DNA of 64,000 nucleotides from NCBI GenBank assembly GCA_958295715.1, contig OY282371.1:1721697-1785696 (forward strand), given 5' to 3'. Under the pieces are notes generated by a model that did not search any database, was not told where the DNA came from, and saw nothing but the letters and a program-made list of their open reading frames with translations. Made by a program: the position numbers and the translations under genes. Positions 15,208 through 23,864 of this stretch are shown piece after piece. The DNA comes from an uncultured Dehalococcoidia bacterium (lineage in GTDB: Bacteria; Chloroflexota; Dehalococcoidia; Lucifugimonadales; GCA-2712585). Numbering within the stretch: position 1 is the stretch's first letter; every line of letters begins with the position of its first letter.

Positions 15208-15936
15208 TTACAGCATGAACACCTGGAATCCCACCGCCAACTCCGTTCCCAACCTCTGCCCCGTTTGCTGGGCGAACTGCCGCAGAAGAGGCGCCGGCTC
15301 AGACCCCTTGGCCAGGTTCTCAAGGTAGACCCGGTGCTCCATGAGGGACGCCATCCCCTTCGAGAAGGTGTCCGTCACGTCCACGGCATGGGTGGAATAG
15401 GGAGACGCGGCCACGCACACCATCTTTACCCCGCTCCAAGGCTCCAGCCCCTCATCCCTGAGTTCAGGAAAGATCCAGCGGTTCCCCGCGTCCTGGGCCG
15501 CGTCCAAGACCGCCAGCCCGACCCACCGGTGGTCCGCGAAGTTGAAGGATGGGCCGCCAAAGGTGTCGTGGTGGTTAAGGGTGATGAGGGCCTCCGGGCG
15601 ATGCCTGCGGATGGCCCGCGCGATGTCGCGACGCAGCCGCGGCCCGTACTCCACCACCCCGTCGCGATGGTCCAAGAACTCCACCGTCTGCACGCCCACC
15701 ACCGCGGCGCTCCGGCGCTCCTCCTCTTCCCGCAGGGGGCCGACCTCCTCCGGCGGCATGGCGTCTATTCCCGCCTCTCCCCTGGTCGCCAGCAGGTAGA
15801 CCACCTCCTTACCCTGGGCGGTCCAACGGGCCACGGCGCTGGCGGCCCCGTACTCCAAGTCATCCGGATGGGCGGCCACGGCCATGGCCCTGGTCCAGTC
15901 CTCCGGCAGAGGCTGCAAACGCTGTTCCTCTTCCAT
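15208..15936 (-). CDS. PIG-L (LmbE-like) deacetylase family protein
   Basis: A 242-residue zinc-dependent de-N-acetylase of the family including MshB and BshB, which deacetylate GlcNAc conjugates in mycothiol/bacillithiol synthesis. The metal motif AHPDD sits near residue 22; HHDTFGGPSFNFADHRWVG supplies the second His region, and LITLNHHD is typical. The ATG at 15936 lies four bases after GGGAGGG. It is 42 bases before the HEPN gene on the same strand. Its neighbours upstream are SCO1664 and DUF3090 genes, across a 430-base repeat-filled gap. The substrate is not determinable. Confidence 0.88.
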   Translation of the reverse strand: MEEEQRLQPLPEDWTRAMAVAAHPDDLEYGAASAVARWTAQGKEVVYLLATRGEAGIDAMPPEEVGPLREEEERRSAAVVGVQTVEFLDHRDGVVEYGPRLRRDIARAIRRHRPEALITLNHHDTFGGPSFNFADHRWVGLAVLDAAQDAGNRWIFPELRDEGLEPWSGVKMVCVAASPYSTHAVDVTDTFSKGMASLMEHRVYLENLAKGSEPAPLLRQFAQQTGQRLGTELAVGFQVFML

Positions 15937-16010
15937 CAACCCTCCCTGTAGACAGTTCTCGCCTTATGTTAACACAAACACCCCGGCCAGATTGTCGCCC
16001 ACCGCCCTTT

Positions 16011-16345
16011 CCGTCATTCCCGCGTAGGCGGGAATCCATCTTTCTTGCCCCCGTTGCGACAGAGCAACCGCGTAACGATGCGCAGGGGCGTGGGCTCAGC
16101 CATGGCAAATGCCTCTACGGGTGGCCCTGGGCTTGAGGCGCTGGTTCTGGTATGTAGACTTCCTGGATTCCCGCCTGCGCGGGAATGACGGATAAGAGGG
16201 AAGGATGGGAGCGCGCCGTTGCGCGGGTGGTCTACCGCAACGCCGCCGGGGATGGATTCCCGCCTACGCGGGAATGACGGTGGGGGGAGCGGGAAGGGCG
16301 CGTGCGCCCACTTTGTTTTGAAGAGCGTTGGTCCTGGTTGGGACT
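16011..16345. repeat. Intergenic repeat block B
   Basis: Two facing palindromes (about 16014-16040 and 16164-16190) bound a roughly 180-bp segment with the CCATCTTTCTT sequence next to the left arm, the same element as in block A but inverted. A third palindrome at 16254-16281 is followed by the GGGCGCGTGCGCCC hairpin and CACTTTGTTTTGAAGAGCGT companion motif. The rest of 15937-16365 shows no gene. Confidence 0.85.
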
Positions 16346-16365
16346 TCCTGGATGAACGCCCCGCC

Positions 16366-17112
16366 CTAATACCGGCGCATCTTGGGGAAGCCCTTCATGG
16401 ACGCCAGCCAGTCTACCCGCTCGATAAGGGCCTCAAACTCCCGGGGTCGCAGCAACGCCGCCAACTCCTGAAGACGGCCCTTGGGCGCCTCCGCCTCCTC
16501 CAGCAGACGCTCCATATCCCTCAAGAGCGGCTCCTCCAACGACTCTCCCCAAAAGTCCCAAATCACCGTGCGCAGGGTGGGAACGCGGTTGAAGGTCAAG
16601 CCGTGGTCTATCCCCCACACCCGCCCATCCAGCCCCTTGATGCAGTGCACGGCCTTGCGGTCCGCGTTGTTGGCTATCAGGTCAAAGCAGGCAATCACCT
16701 TAAGCTCCGACCTGTGGGACTGCCGCAGCGTCCTGTAGTAGGAGTTGGCCTCGTGCTCAACGTAGCGCTGCATGGAGCCAACGCCGTAAGGCCCCTCCCT
16801 GATGACCGTTTCCGGTATGAAGGGCCACCCGAGGACTTGGCTCAACAGGTAGGCGGCGTACTCGCGCTTGTACAGCGTCCCCGACTCGAAGTCCCAGAGG
16901 GGCGCTTCGCCATCCCGGGGCTTGTAGATGGCCCGCAACTCCCGGCCGTCGGCGTCCCTCACCGTGGTCAGGAAGGTGTAGTTGGAACCCACGGGGGTGA
17001 GGATGCAGGACACCACCTCCCCTTCCCGCAGAAGCCGCGACGCCCACTCCTCGCCGGTCGCCGGGGAGCCGGGACTCCGGGGCGCGTCAGGGCTCGATGG
17101 GCTGGTGGCCAT
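16366..17112 (-). CDS. SCO1664-family protein (PI3/4-kinase-like fold)
   Basis: A 248-residue protein matching the SCO1664 family, distant from lipid/protein kinases and usually next to DUF3090. Signs are the strand ELRAIYKPRDGEAPLWDF, the YLLSQVLGWPFIPETVIREGPYGVGSMQ segment, and DLIANNADRKAVH...VWGIDHGLTFN, resembling the kinase catalytic and metal loops (N-A-D-R and I-D-H-G). The ATG at 17112 overlaps the DUF3090 stop by 26 bases, implying coupling. Earlier in-frame starts give an unlikely Pro/Ser-rich extension. Function unknown. Confidence 0.8.
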   Translation of the reverse strand: MATSPSSPDAPRSPGSPATGEEWASRLLREGEVVSCILTPVGSNYTFLTTVRDADGRELRAIYKPRDGEAPLWDFESGTLYKREYAAYLLSQVLGWPFIPETVIREGPYGVGSMQRYVEHEANSYYRTLRQSHRSELKVIACFDLIANNADRKAVHCIKGLDGRVWGIDHGLTFNRVPTLRTVIWDFWGESLEEPLLRDMERLLEEAEAPKGRLQELAALLRPREFEALIERVDWLASMKGFPKMRRY

Positions 17113-17608
17113 TGGCGCGAACACACATGTGACCGTCGGCGTTGATGGGAAGGCCGCAGAGCAGGCACCGCGGCCTCCCGGCGGCGCAGACCTCCAGGGC
17201 CTCTTTTGACAGCCCTTGGGCCTCATCAAGGGGCACCCAAAAGCTTAGGTCGGGGGTATCGTCGCCGGGCGACTCCCGGTCAAAGGCCAGGAATAGGAAG
17301 GACTTGGAGGCGGCGTCGGGCACAAGGGAGAGGCTGCCCAGCTTGAACTCCAAGTAAAGGTTGCCGCCGGTCCAGGTAGGCTCAGGCTCGGGCCTGCGAC
17401 CGCGGTCGCCCTCGCCGGGCAGGTCTTCGCCTATCTCGTCGATGTAAACGGCCAACTGCTGAAGCTGCTCCTTCTCGAGCCACAGGTGGGCCGAGGCCCT
17501 GCCCGCTTCAATAACGAGCCTAAAGGTGCGCCGCCCCGGCTCGCCCACCGCCTGGGCGCCGATGCTGGACACGATACCAAAGTTGTTGTTGGCCCTGTAT
17601 CGCGGCAT
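17087..17608 (-). CDS. DUF3090 family protein
   Basis: A 173-residue protein of unknown function. It shows the DUF3090 pattern: IGAQAVGEPGRRTFRLVIEAG, LEKEQLQQLAVYIDEI, a central EFKLGSLSLVPDAASKSFLFLAFD, and the C-terminal zinc-ribbon-like CLLCGLPINADGHMC followed by RANGH, equivalent to GHxCPRxNG in the family. In Actinobacteria this gene sits with SCO1664, a phosphomutase-like gene and mshC. Here SCO1664 follows with overlapping frames and a PIG-L deacetylase lies beyond it, a partial echo of that neighbourhood. Confidence 0.85.
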   Translation of the reverse strand: MPRYRANNNFGIVSSIGAQAVGEPGRRTFRLVIEAGRASAHLWLEKEQLQQLAVYIDEIGEDLPGEGDRGRRPEPEPTWTGGNLYLEFKLGSLSLVPDAASKSFLFLAFDRESPGDDTPDLSFWVPLDEAQGLSKEALEVCAAGRPRCLLCGLPINADGHMCVRANGHQPIEP

Positions 17609-17723
17609 GATGCGCTAAATCTTAATCCGTATAGGCCAAACTGACAACCCAACCCCAATGCAAACTCCCACCCTTTCCCCGCGCCCTCCTGGCAAACAGG
17701 GGCAAACAGCCGGCGGGCCCCGT

Positions 17724-17753
17724 TTGACACCCAGCCGCGCCCATCGGTAACAT
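17724..17753 (+). promoter_or_regulatory. Promoter of the molybdopterin oxidoreductase gene
   Basis: TTGACA, 18 bases, TAACAT, ending 32 bases before the GTG start. A TTGACA/TAACAT pair also precedes the lipoprotein gene at 60052. Confidence 0.5.
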
Positions 17754-17785
17754 ATACCCCCGAAACTATAGGAGAACCGCCCACA

Positions 17786-18394
17786 GTGCTTTTTAAGAGA
17801 CGCGACAAGGTTAAAAAGGCTCCGCAAAGGGAGAACGTCCCGCCGGGGCAGTTCGTGACAGAAAAGCTGCCCGTCCTCACCTACGGCCCCACGCCAAAGA
17901 TAGAACTCAGCCAGTGGCGCCTCCGGGTCTTCGGCCTCGTCGAAAAGGAGTTGGACCTGAATTGGGAGGAGTTCGCCCAGCTTCCCTCCACCTCCGTGGA
18001 GGCTCCCTTCCACTGCGTGACCCAGTGGAGCCGGCTGGAGAACACCTGGGAGGGGCTTCTGTTCACGGACCTGGCCGAGATGGTGACCCCCAAGCCGGAG
18101 GCCGCCTTTGTCATGGCCCACTGCTACGGCGACTACAGCGCGAACCTTCCTCTAGAAGTCCTCATGGACGGCATGTCTCTGCTGGCCCACAAGCACGACG
18201 GCCAGCCCCTAACCGCCGACCACGGCGGCCCCCTGCGCCTGGTGGCGCCCCAGCGCTACGGCTGGAAGAGCGCCAAGTGGCTGCGCGCCATCGAGTTCAT
18301 CGCCGAGGACCGCCCCGGCTTTTGGGAGACCCGCGGCTACCACAACAACGGCGACTACTGGAAGGAGGAGCGCTTCTGGCCGGAGCTCAGTTGA
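17786..18394 (+). CDS. Sulfite-oxidase-like molybdopterin oxidoreductase
   Basis: A 202-residue protein with the oxidoreductase molybdopterin-binding domain of the sulfite oxidase/MsrP (YedY) fold. C77 in FHCVTQWSRLEN is the expected molybdenum-ligating Cys; GDYSANLPLEVLMDG, GGPLRLVAPQRYGWKSAKW and GYHNNGDYWKEERFW are conserved cofactor-contact segments. It lacks a Tat signal and the dimer domain, matching the short cytoplasmic sulfite-oxidase-like group. It starts at GTG after an AGGAG. Physiological substrate unknown. It is transcribed away from the DUF3090 gene. Confidence 0.85.
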   Translation: MLFKRRDKVKKAPQRENVPPGQFVTEKLPVLTYGPTPKIELSQWRLRVFGLVEKELDLNWEEFAQLPSTSVEAPFHCVTQWSRLENTWEGLLFTDLAEMVTPKPEAAFVMAHCYGDYSANLPLEVLMDGMSLLAHKHDGQPLTADHGGPLRLVAPQRYGWKSAKWLRAIEFIAEDRPGFWETRGYHNNGDYWKEERFWPELS

Positions 18395-18433
18395 CGCGCC
18401 CCTTATAGACCCCCGCCGGCTAGAACCAGGCCC

Positions 18434-19315
18434 CTAGCCACCCGGCTTGCCGTTATCCCGCCCCAACTTCTCCAGCCTGCCGCCGTGGAACAGGTACTGG
18501 TTGGCGTAACCCGCATACTGCCCAAAGTAGCCCTGGGCCCACGACGACACCTCCGAATACGACGCCTTTTCTCCCTTCAGATACCACACCTCCACGGCCC
18601 TTCTTATCCACCGGTCGATGGGAAAGGCCTCCCCCTTGTCTAGGGAAAAGAGCAGTACGCAGTCGGCTATCTTATCCCCGATGCCGGGCGCCTGGATAAG
18701 CCGCGCCTTGGCGTCACTGTAGGAAGCGATGCGCAGCTCCTCCAAGTCCAAGGTCCCCTCGGCCACCTCCACCGCCGCCTTTGCCAGATACTTGGCCCTG
18801 AACCCCAACCCCAGGTCGCGGAGGGCCTGCTCCCCCGCGGCGGCCACCCGGTGGGCGGGGGGGAAGGTGTAAAGCGTGCGCCCGTGGAGGGTAAGCGGCT
18901 CCCCGAAGGCCTCGGCCATCGAGTCCATGTTGGCCCCAATGCGGACGATGTTTGAGTTGGCCGAGCAGATATAGGCCGCCAGACACTCCCACGGCTCCTG
19001 GCGCAAAACGCGCAGCCCCGCGTAGCCCTGGGTCAGCCCCTCCATGCGCGGGTCCAGGTTAATCCCCCGGTAGACCTCCGCCAGGTCGTCCTCCAGCCGG
19101 AAGTAGTCCCGCAGCATATCCAGCAGCGACTCCGTGGGCGGCGGCGTTGAGTGGACCTCCAGGCCGGCGGGCGTTTGGCGCAGCTTCAGCAGGTTCCCGC
19201 GGACCACGCACCAGTGCCACTCCCCATCCCGGCGCCACCGGTGGGCCTGGCCGCCCTCCAGCGTGGCGGGAAGGTCGAGGGGCGGCGGGACGCGCAGGAT
19301 GGCCGGGCTATCCAT
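18434..19315 (-). CDS. OGG1-type 8-oxoguanine DNA glycosylase
   Basis: A 293-residue base-excision repair enzyme. The N-terminal domain (about 1-110) resembles the OGG1/AlkA beta domain. The helix-hairpin-helix segment is IQAPGIGDKIADCVLLFSLD, containing the catalytic Lys of bifunctional glycosylase/AP lyases, followed by AFPIDRWIRRAVEVWY with the conserved catalytic Asp. Length and motif order match OGG1-like bacterial members. The stop of dinG lies only three bases upstream of its start, so the pair is probably one transcript, linking oxidative base repair with a helicase-nuclease. Confidence 0.88.
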   Translation of the reverse strand: MDSPAILRVPPPLDLPATLEGGQAHRWRRDGEWHWCVVRGNLLKLRQTPAGLEVHSTPPPTESLLDMLRDYFRLEDDLAEVYRGINLDPRMEGLTQGYAGLRVLRQEPWECLAAYICSANSNIVRIGANMDSMAEAFGEPLTLHGRTLYTFPPAHRVAAAGEQALRDLGLGFRAKYLAKAAVEVAEGTLDLEELRIASYSDAKARLIQAPGIGDKIADCVLLFSLDKGEAFPIDRWIRRAVEVWYLKGEKASYSEVSSWAQGYFGQYAGYANQYLFHGGRLEKLGRDNGKPGG

Positions 19316-19318
19316 CCA

Positions 19319-22093
19319 TCACCACCTGCCGATAGCCTCCGCTATAGAGGCCATGGGGCCTATCTTCAGGGTGCACTCGGGCAGGGAGTCGAGAAACGCG
19401 CGGCCATAGGACTTGGTGAGCACCCTGCGGTCCAACACCAAGACAACCCCCCGGTCGCGGGCGTTCCGGATCAGGCGGCCAAACCCTTGGCGGAAGCGCA
19501 GAACCGCCTTGGGCACCGCGTACTGGCTGAAGGAGTTGTCGTACTGCTCCCCCCGGGCGGCGAAGATGGGGTCGCTGGGCACGTTGAAGGGCAGCTTGGC
19601 GAGGACCAAGGCCTTCAGAACGCCGCTGGGCATATCCACCCCCTCCCAAAAACTGCTGGCCCCCAGCAGCACGCTGGCGGGGTTGTCGATAAACCTTCTC
19701 ATCACCCGGTGGGGGGAGCCGTCGACCCCCTGAGCCAAAACGGGAATGCCGTCCTCCTCCACCGTCTCAATGAGGGTCTGCCGGGCGGCCCTCAAAGCCG
19801 AGTGGGAGGTGAACAGGGCCAGGGTGTGTCCCCTCGTCTCCTTCACCACGGCGGCCAAGCCCCGCTCCAACGCCTCGCGGTAGCCGCGCGCGCCCGGCGG
19901 GGGGATGTCGTCGGCGATGGCCAGAAGGGCGGCCCGCTTATAGTCGAAGGGCGACCCCACCCTTAGCTCCTCAGCCTCCTCGAGGCCCAGCCGGTGGCGT
20001 ATGAAGTTGAAGCTGCCCTGGGCGGTGAGGGTGGCGCTGCTCAAGACCACCGACTCCTTCTGGTCGAACAGTTCCGACTTCAGCGTCGGGCCCACGTCCA
20101 GCGGCGCGGAATGAAATACCAGGGTGGAGTCGCGCTCCTGGGCGACCCAGTCGATGCGCTCGTCCTGGAAGTCGGCGCTCACCAGGGTCCGCAGCCGCCC
20201 GCGGAGGTCCCCGGCCTCCTCCAACCAGTTCTCGAAGCTGGATGCCAGGGTGTCCCAGTCGCCCGCGTCCCTCAGGGAGAGGACGTCCAGATGCCGGTAA
20301 AGCCGCTCCACCTTCTTCTGGGCCTCGGCCAGGGCGACGTCGCAGTTCTCCCACGCTATCTCCAGGTCAGACCAGTCGGGCTGCGCCCTGCTGCTGCGGC
20401 TGATGCGGAGCAGGACCCGGTAGTCGCTCTCCCTCTGGTGGTTCCTGACAAACTCCTCCACCAGGCCCCACATGCGGCTCCATACGGTCCGCAGATGGGG
20501 CGCGAACCCTTCCAAGTCCCCTATCAGGTCCTTGGCGCGGCTCTCCTGCACAGGCGATAGCGATGCCCGGCGCAGGAGGCCCTGACCCTCCGCCACGGCG
20601 CGGAACACCGCGTCCAACTGCTCTTGCAGCCACCCCTGCGACGCCTGGAAGCCAAGCTGTTGGGTGGCCTGCTCCTCAAGGTGATGGGCCTCGTCGATGA
20701 TGAGATGCTGGTATTCGGGGATGAGGCCGCCGCCCCGGGCCAGGTCAGAAAGCAGCAGGGCGTGGTTCACCACCACCACGTGGGCGGCCTCGGCCCTGTC
20801 CCGTGCCGCTCGCAGAAAGCACCCGCCCTCTCTCAGGCCGGGGCACAACCCCTTGTCGCCGGCCGACACCCGGCCCCACAGGAACGAGTCTCTGCCCGCC
20901 AAGTTTATCTCCGACCGGTCGCCTGAGGATGTGTCTTGGAGCCAGACCAGGCACTTGCTCAGGAGCCGCGCCTCGGCCACCGACAGGCCGTCGCTCCGCG
21001 ATAGGTTGGTCCACCGGCGCGCGCAGAGGTAGTTGGCCCGGCCCTTAAGCCCCACGGCCCGCAGCTCCTCGGCGTCCAACTCCCCGCCCTCCTGTAGGGC
21101 GCGGTCGAGGGCCGGGATGTCCTTTTGCAGAAGCTGCTCCTGTAGATTTATCGTGTTGGTAGACACCACCACCCTGGCGCCGTTCTTCACCGCGTGCAGT
21201 ATGGAGGGCAGCAGGTAGGCCACCGTCTTCCCCACCCCCGTGCCCCCCTCCACCATCAGATGGCCCCCGTTGTTCAAGGACTCCGTAACCGCCGAGATCA
21301 TCTCCGCCTGCTCCGGGCGATGCTCAAAGCCGGGGAATGCCCGGGACAGAAGCCCCTCGGAGGAGACCAGCCCCCTCAATGCGTCGTCATCCAGGGGCTG
21401 GGGCGGCTCCTGAGACCGGCGCAGGGGGGCGGGACGGGTCAGGCGGCCTCTGAGGTCACGCATGTCGATGCCCGCCGGGGCCGCGTCAGCGCCGTTCAGC
21501 AGGTCCCGCATCCCCCACTTGGCCCTGAGAGCCATGGCCCTTATGCTGTTGGAAACGGCCGGGTCCAGGCCCCTGGCCCGTTCCAGCAGACACAGGAACA
21601 CGCCCCGCGTGGTCTGCGCATCGTCCAAGGCGCGGTGGGACCTTTGGGGGTCGACGCCTAGCGCCTTGGACAGCAGGGGCAGGGAGTACTCAGCCGCCCC
21701 CGGAAGGAGGGTCGCGGCCATGTCCCACGTGTCGTAGGTGGGATTGCTCAGGGGCAACTCGTGCTTGGCCAGAAACTCCATGTCAAAAGACACGTTATGG
21801 CCCACGATGGGGTGGGAGCCGACGAACTGGGCCAGCTTCCCGGCCACCGCCGCAAAGGGGGGCGCCCTGTCCACGTCCCTCTGCCTGATGCCCGTCAGTC
21901 TCTGGATAAAGGGAGGAATCGCGGTGTAGGGGTTAACGTAGGTCTGGAAAACGTCAAGGGCCTCGGCGCCACGGAACTTGACGGCCCCAACCTCGATGAT
22001 GCGGCAGCGGTCGGGTTCCAACCCCGTAGTCTCCAGGTCTAGGGCCACGTAAACCCTGTCCTCAGCCGCCTCTTGGGGGGTCAGCGGGAGCAC
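19319..22093 (-). CDS. dinG: DinG-family helicase with N-terminal DEDDh exonuclease
   Basis: A 924-residue DNA repair protein. Residues about 12-170 are a DnaQ-like 3'-5' exonuclease (ALDLETTGLEP, GHNVSFDMEFL, HRALDDAQTT). The helicase follows: Walker A GGTGVGKTVAYLLP, DEAH box IIDEAHHLEEQ, four cysteines (CARRW, CLVW, CPGL, CFLRAA region) for an XPD-type iron-sulfur cluster, and the late motif RFRQGFGRLIRNARDRG. This is the Firmicutes/Chloroflexi DinG layout rather than the shorter E. coli one. The start is GTG with AAGGA seven bases before it. Confidence 0.92.
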   Translation of the reverse strand: MLPLTPQEAAEDRVYVALDLETTGLEPDRCRIIEVGAVKFRGAEALDVFQTYVNPYTAIPPFIQRLTGIRQRDVDRAPPFAAVAGKLAQFVGSHPIVGHNVSFDMEFLAKHELPLSNPTYDTWDMAATLLPGAAEYSLPLLSKALGVDPQRSHRALDDAQTTRGVFLCLLERARGLDPAVSNSIRAMALRAKWGMRDLLNGADAAPAGIDMRDLRGRLTRPAPLRRSQEPPQPLDDDALRGLVSSEGLLSRAFPGFEHRPEQAEMISAVTESLNNGGHLMVEGGTGVGKTVAYLLPSILHAVKNGARVVVSTNTINLQEQLLQKDIPALDRALQEGGELDAEELRAVGLKGRANYLCARRWTNLSRSDGLSVAEARLLSKCLVWLQDTSSGDRSEINLAGRDSFLWGRVSAGDKGLCPGLREGGCFLRAARDRAEAAHVVVVNHALLLSDLARGGGLIPEYQHLIIDEAHHLEEQATQQLGFQASQGWLQEQLDAVFRAVAEGQGLLRRASLSPVQESRAKDLIGDLEGFAPHLRTVWSRMWGLVEEFVRNHQRESDYRVLLRISRSSRAQPDWSDLEIAWENCDVALAEAQKKVERLYRHLDVLSLRDAGDWDTLASSFENWLEEAGDLRGRLRTLVSADFQDERIDWVAQERDSTLVFHSAPLDVGPTLKSELFDQKESVVLSSATLTAQGSFNFIRHRLGLEEAEELRVGSPFDYKRAALLAIADDIPPPGARGYREALERGLAAVVKETRGHTLALFTSHSALRAARQTLIETVEEDGIPVLAQGVDGSPHRVMRRFIDNPASVLLGASSFWEGVDMPSGVLKALVLAKLPFNVPSDPIFAARGEQYDNSFSQYAVPKAVLRFRQGFGRLIRNARDRGVVLVLDRRVLTKSYGRAFLDSLPECTLKIGPMASIAEAIGRW

Positions 22094-22112
22094 GGCGGCG
22101 TCCTTGCGGCCC

Positions 22113-22805
22113 TCAACCCAGGAACGGTTGGAGGCTGCCGGCCCTCAGGCCGTGGGTGGCGCTGTAGCGGCCCAACCGCAGGGCCTGTATAAACTGCTCT
22201 TCAGACCGTATATCGTCCTCAAACACCGTGGCGCACCGGCCCAGACCTTGAACGGAGTGGGCGTCGCTGCCCCCGGTCCCCCTCAGGCTCACCCGCTCGG
22301 CCACATCCCGCGCAAAGGCGTTCTCGCTGTCAACCGTGTTGCCGTTGGCCACCTCCACGGCGTCGGCGTAACCGAAGACGGGATGCCCCGCGGCCTCATC
22401 GATAGAGGCGGGAAGGGGGGAACCGTCCCTGTACAGCAGCGGCCTCCGCATCCCTCCGGGGCTGTGAACACCTCTGAAGGGATGGGCGGTAATCATAAAG
22501 CCCTTCACCCTGTCCACCTCGCGGCGAAGCTCCCGGATCTGAGAGATGCCGGACACGTAGCCGTCCAGGCCGAACACCAGAACGTGGCCCATGTCCGTGT
22601 CCACCTCGACGCCGCGAATCAGGAGCAGGTCGTGCTTGCGGGCGAAATCGGCGAACTCGTGACGGTCCCAGAGGGTGTTGTGCTCCGTAACGCAGAGGCC
22701 CGGAAGCCCCAGGCGCTTGGCCTCCTCTGCCATCTCTTGAGGGGAAAGGCTGCTGTCGCTGCTGCCCTTGGTGGTGTGTACGTGCAGGTCTATAACCGTC
22801 GCCAT
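22113..22805 (-). CDS. PHP-domain phosphoesterase
   Basis: A 230-residue metal-dependent phosphoesterase. Metal-binding motifs are DLHVHTTKGSSDSSLS (motif I), TEHN (motif II), RGVEVDTDMGHVLVFG, ITAHPFRG and the closing GGSDAHSVQGLG. Family members hydrolyse nucleotides, AMP or histidinol phosphate; the substrate is open. It lies 19 bases upstream of dinG on the same strand. Its promoter places the likely transcription start only a few bases before the ATG. Confidence 0.88.
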   Translation of the reverse strand: MATVIDLHVHTTKGSSDSSLSPQEMAEEAKRLGLPGLCVTEHNTLWDRHEFADFARKHDLLLIRGVEVDTDMGHVLVFGLDGYVSGISQIRELRREVDRVKGFMITAHPFRGVHSPGGMRRPLLYRDGSPLPASIDEAAGHPVFGYADAVEVANGNTVDSENAFARDVAERVSLRGTGGSDAHSVQGLGRCATVFEDDIRSEEQFIQALRLGRYSATHGLRAGSLQPFLG

Positions 22806-22815
22806 CAGCCGGCAT

Positions 22816-22845
22816 ATTGTAAGCGGTAGCGAGTGAAAGCGTCAA
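22816..22845 (-). promoter_or_regulatory. Promoter of the PHP-dinG-ogg unit
   Basis: TTGACG (22845-22840), 18 bases, TACAAT (22821-22816) on the minus strand. The -10 box ends only 10 bases before the ATG, so the message may be leaderless or nearly so. Confidence 0.6.
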
Positions 22846-22854
22846 TCCGCCTCC

Positions 22855-23770
22855 CCGGGTTCCGTCATTCCCGCGTCCCTCCCGTCATTCCCACCAGCCC
22901 CCACCAGCATCCCCTCTCCCCATTCTCGTCATTTCCGCGTCCCATCCGTCATTCCCGCCACCCTCTTATCCGTCATTCCCGCGCAGGCGGGAATCCATCC
23001 CCTCCTCACCGCATCCCATGGCAACCCCGAAACCCTCAACGCAGAACCAACGCTTCAATCCCTAGCGCCGCCCTTGAGCGTCGTTGCTCGGTCGCCCTGT
23101 ATCAGCGGGGGGTAAGAAAGATGGATTCCCGCCTGCGCGGGAATGACGAGAGGGTGAGAGGGGGGAAGGGCGGATGGGGGCGGGAATGACGGATGGGAGG
23201 GGCGGCAACCCCGAAATCCTACAATGCAGAACCAACGCTCCTCAAAACGAAAAAGGGCGAACGCGCCCTCCCCGCGTCCCTTCCGTCATTCCCGCCGCCC
23301 TCTTTTCCGTCATTCCCGCGAAGGCGGGAATCCAGGAAGCCTACATCCGATAACCAGCGCTTCAATCCCAAGCGCCGCCATTGAGCGTCGTTGCTCGGTC
23401 GCCCTGTATCAGCGGGGGTAAGAAAGATGGATTCCCGCCTTCGCGGGAATGACAGAAAGGGGGGGGGGATCGGGAAGCGCCCAATGCAGAACCAACGCTC
23501 CGCAAAACAAAAGTGGGCGCACGCGCCCTTCCCGCCTTCGCGGGAATGACGAGAGGGTGAGAGTGGGAATCCAGGAAGCCTACATCCGATAACCAACGCT
23601 TCAATCCCAAGCGCCGCCCTTGAGCGTCGTTGCTCGGTCGCCCTGTATCAGTGGGGGTAAGAAAGATGGATTCCCGCCTTCGCGGGAATGACGAGAGGGT
23701 GAGAGCGGGAAGGGCGGATGGGGGCGGGAATGACGGAGGGTCGGCGCCGGGGCCATCCCCACCGCCCGCC
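22855..23770. repeat. Intergenic repeat block C with inverted-end elements
   Basis: A dense array of palindromes between the divergent PHP and xer genes. Three composite units (about 22974-23145, 23307-23455 and 23535-23692) share the interior motif CGTCGTTGCTCGGTCGCCCTGTATCAG and the edge GGTAAGAAAGATGGATTCCC; the middle one is cleanly bounded by inverted palindromes. GGGCGC/GCGCCC companion motifs with CCAACGCTCC lie at about 23230-23265 and 23490-23530. Open frames across the block are by-products of repeat composition; no gene is supported. Confidence 0.88.
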
Positions 23771-23864
23771 CCAAGAAGGCCAAAGCCTGCACGCAAACCC
23801 CTCATAAGCAAAACCGCCGGTGTGCTACCCTTCTCACGATACTAACAATAGCACGAGGATTGCT

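Noticed and set aside
22855-23770. Regularly repeated palindromes resembling a CRISPR array
   Set aside because: Spacing is irregular, the intervals are themselves repeated rather than unique, the motif occurs in both orientations, and no cas gene is present.
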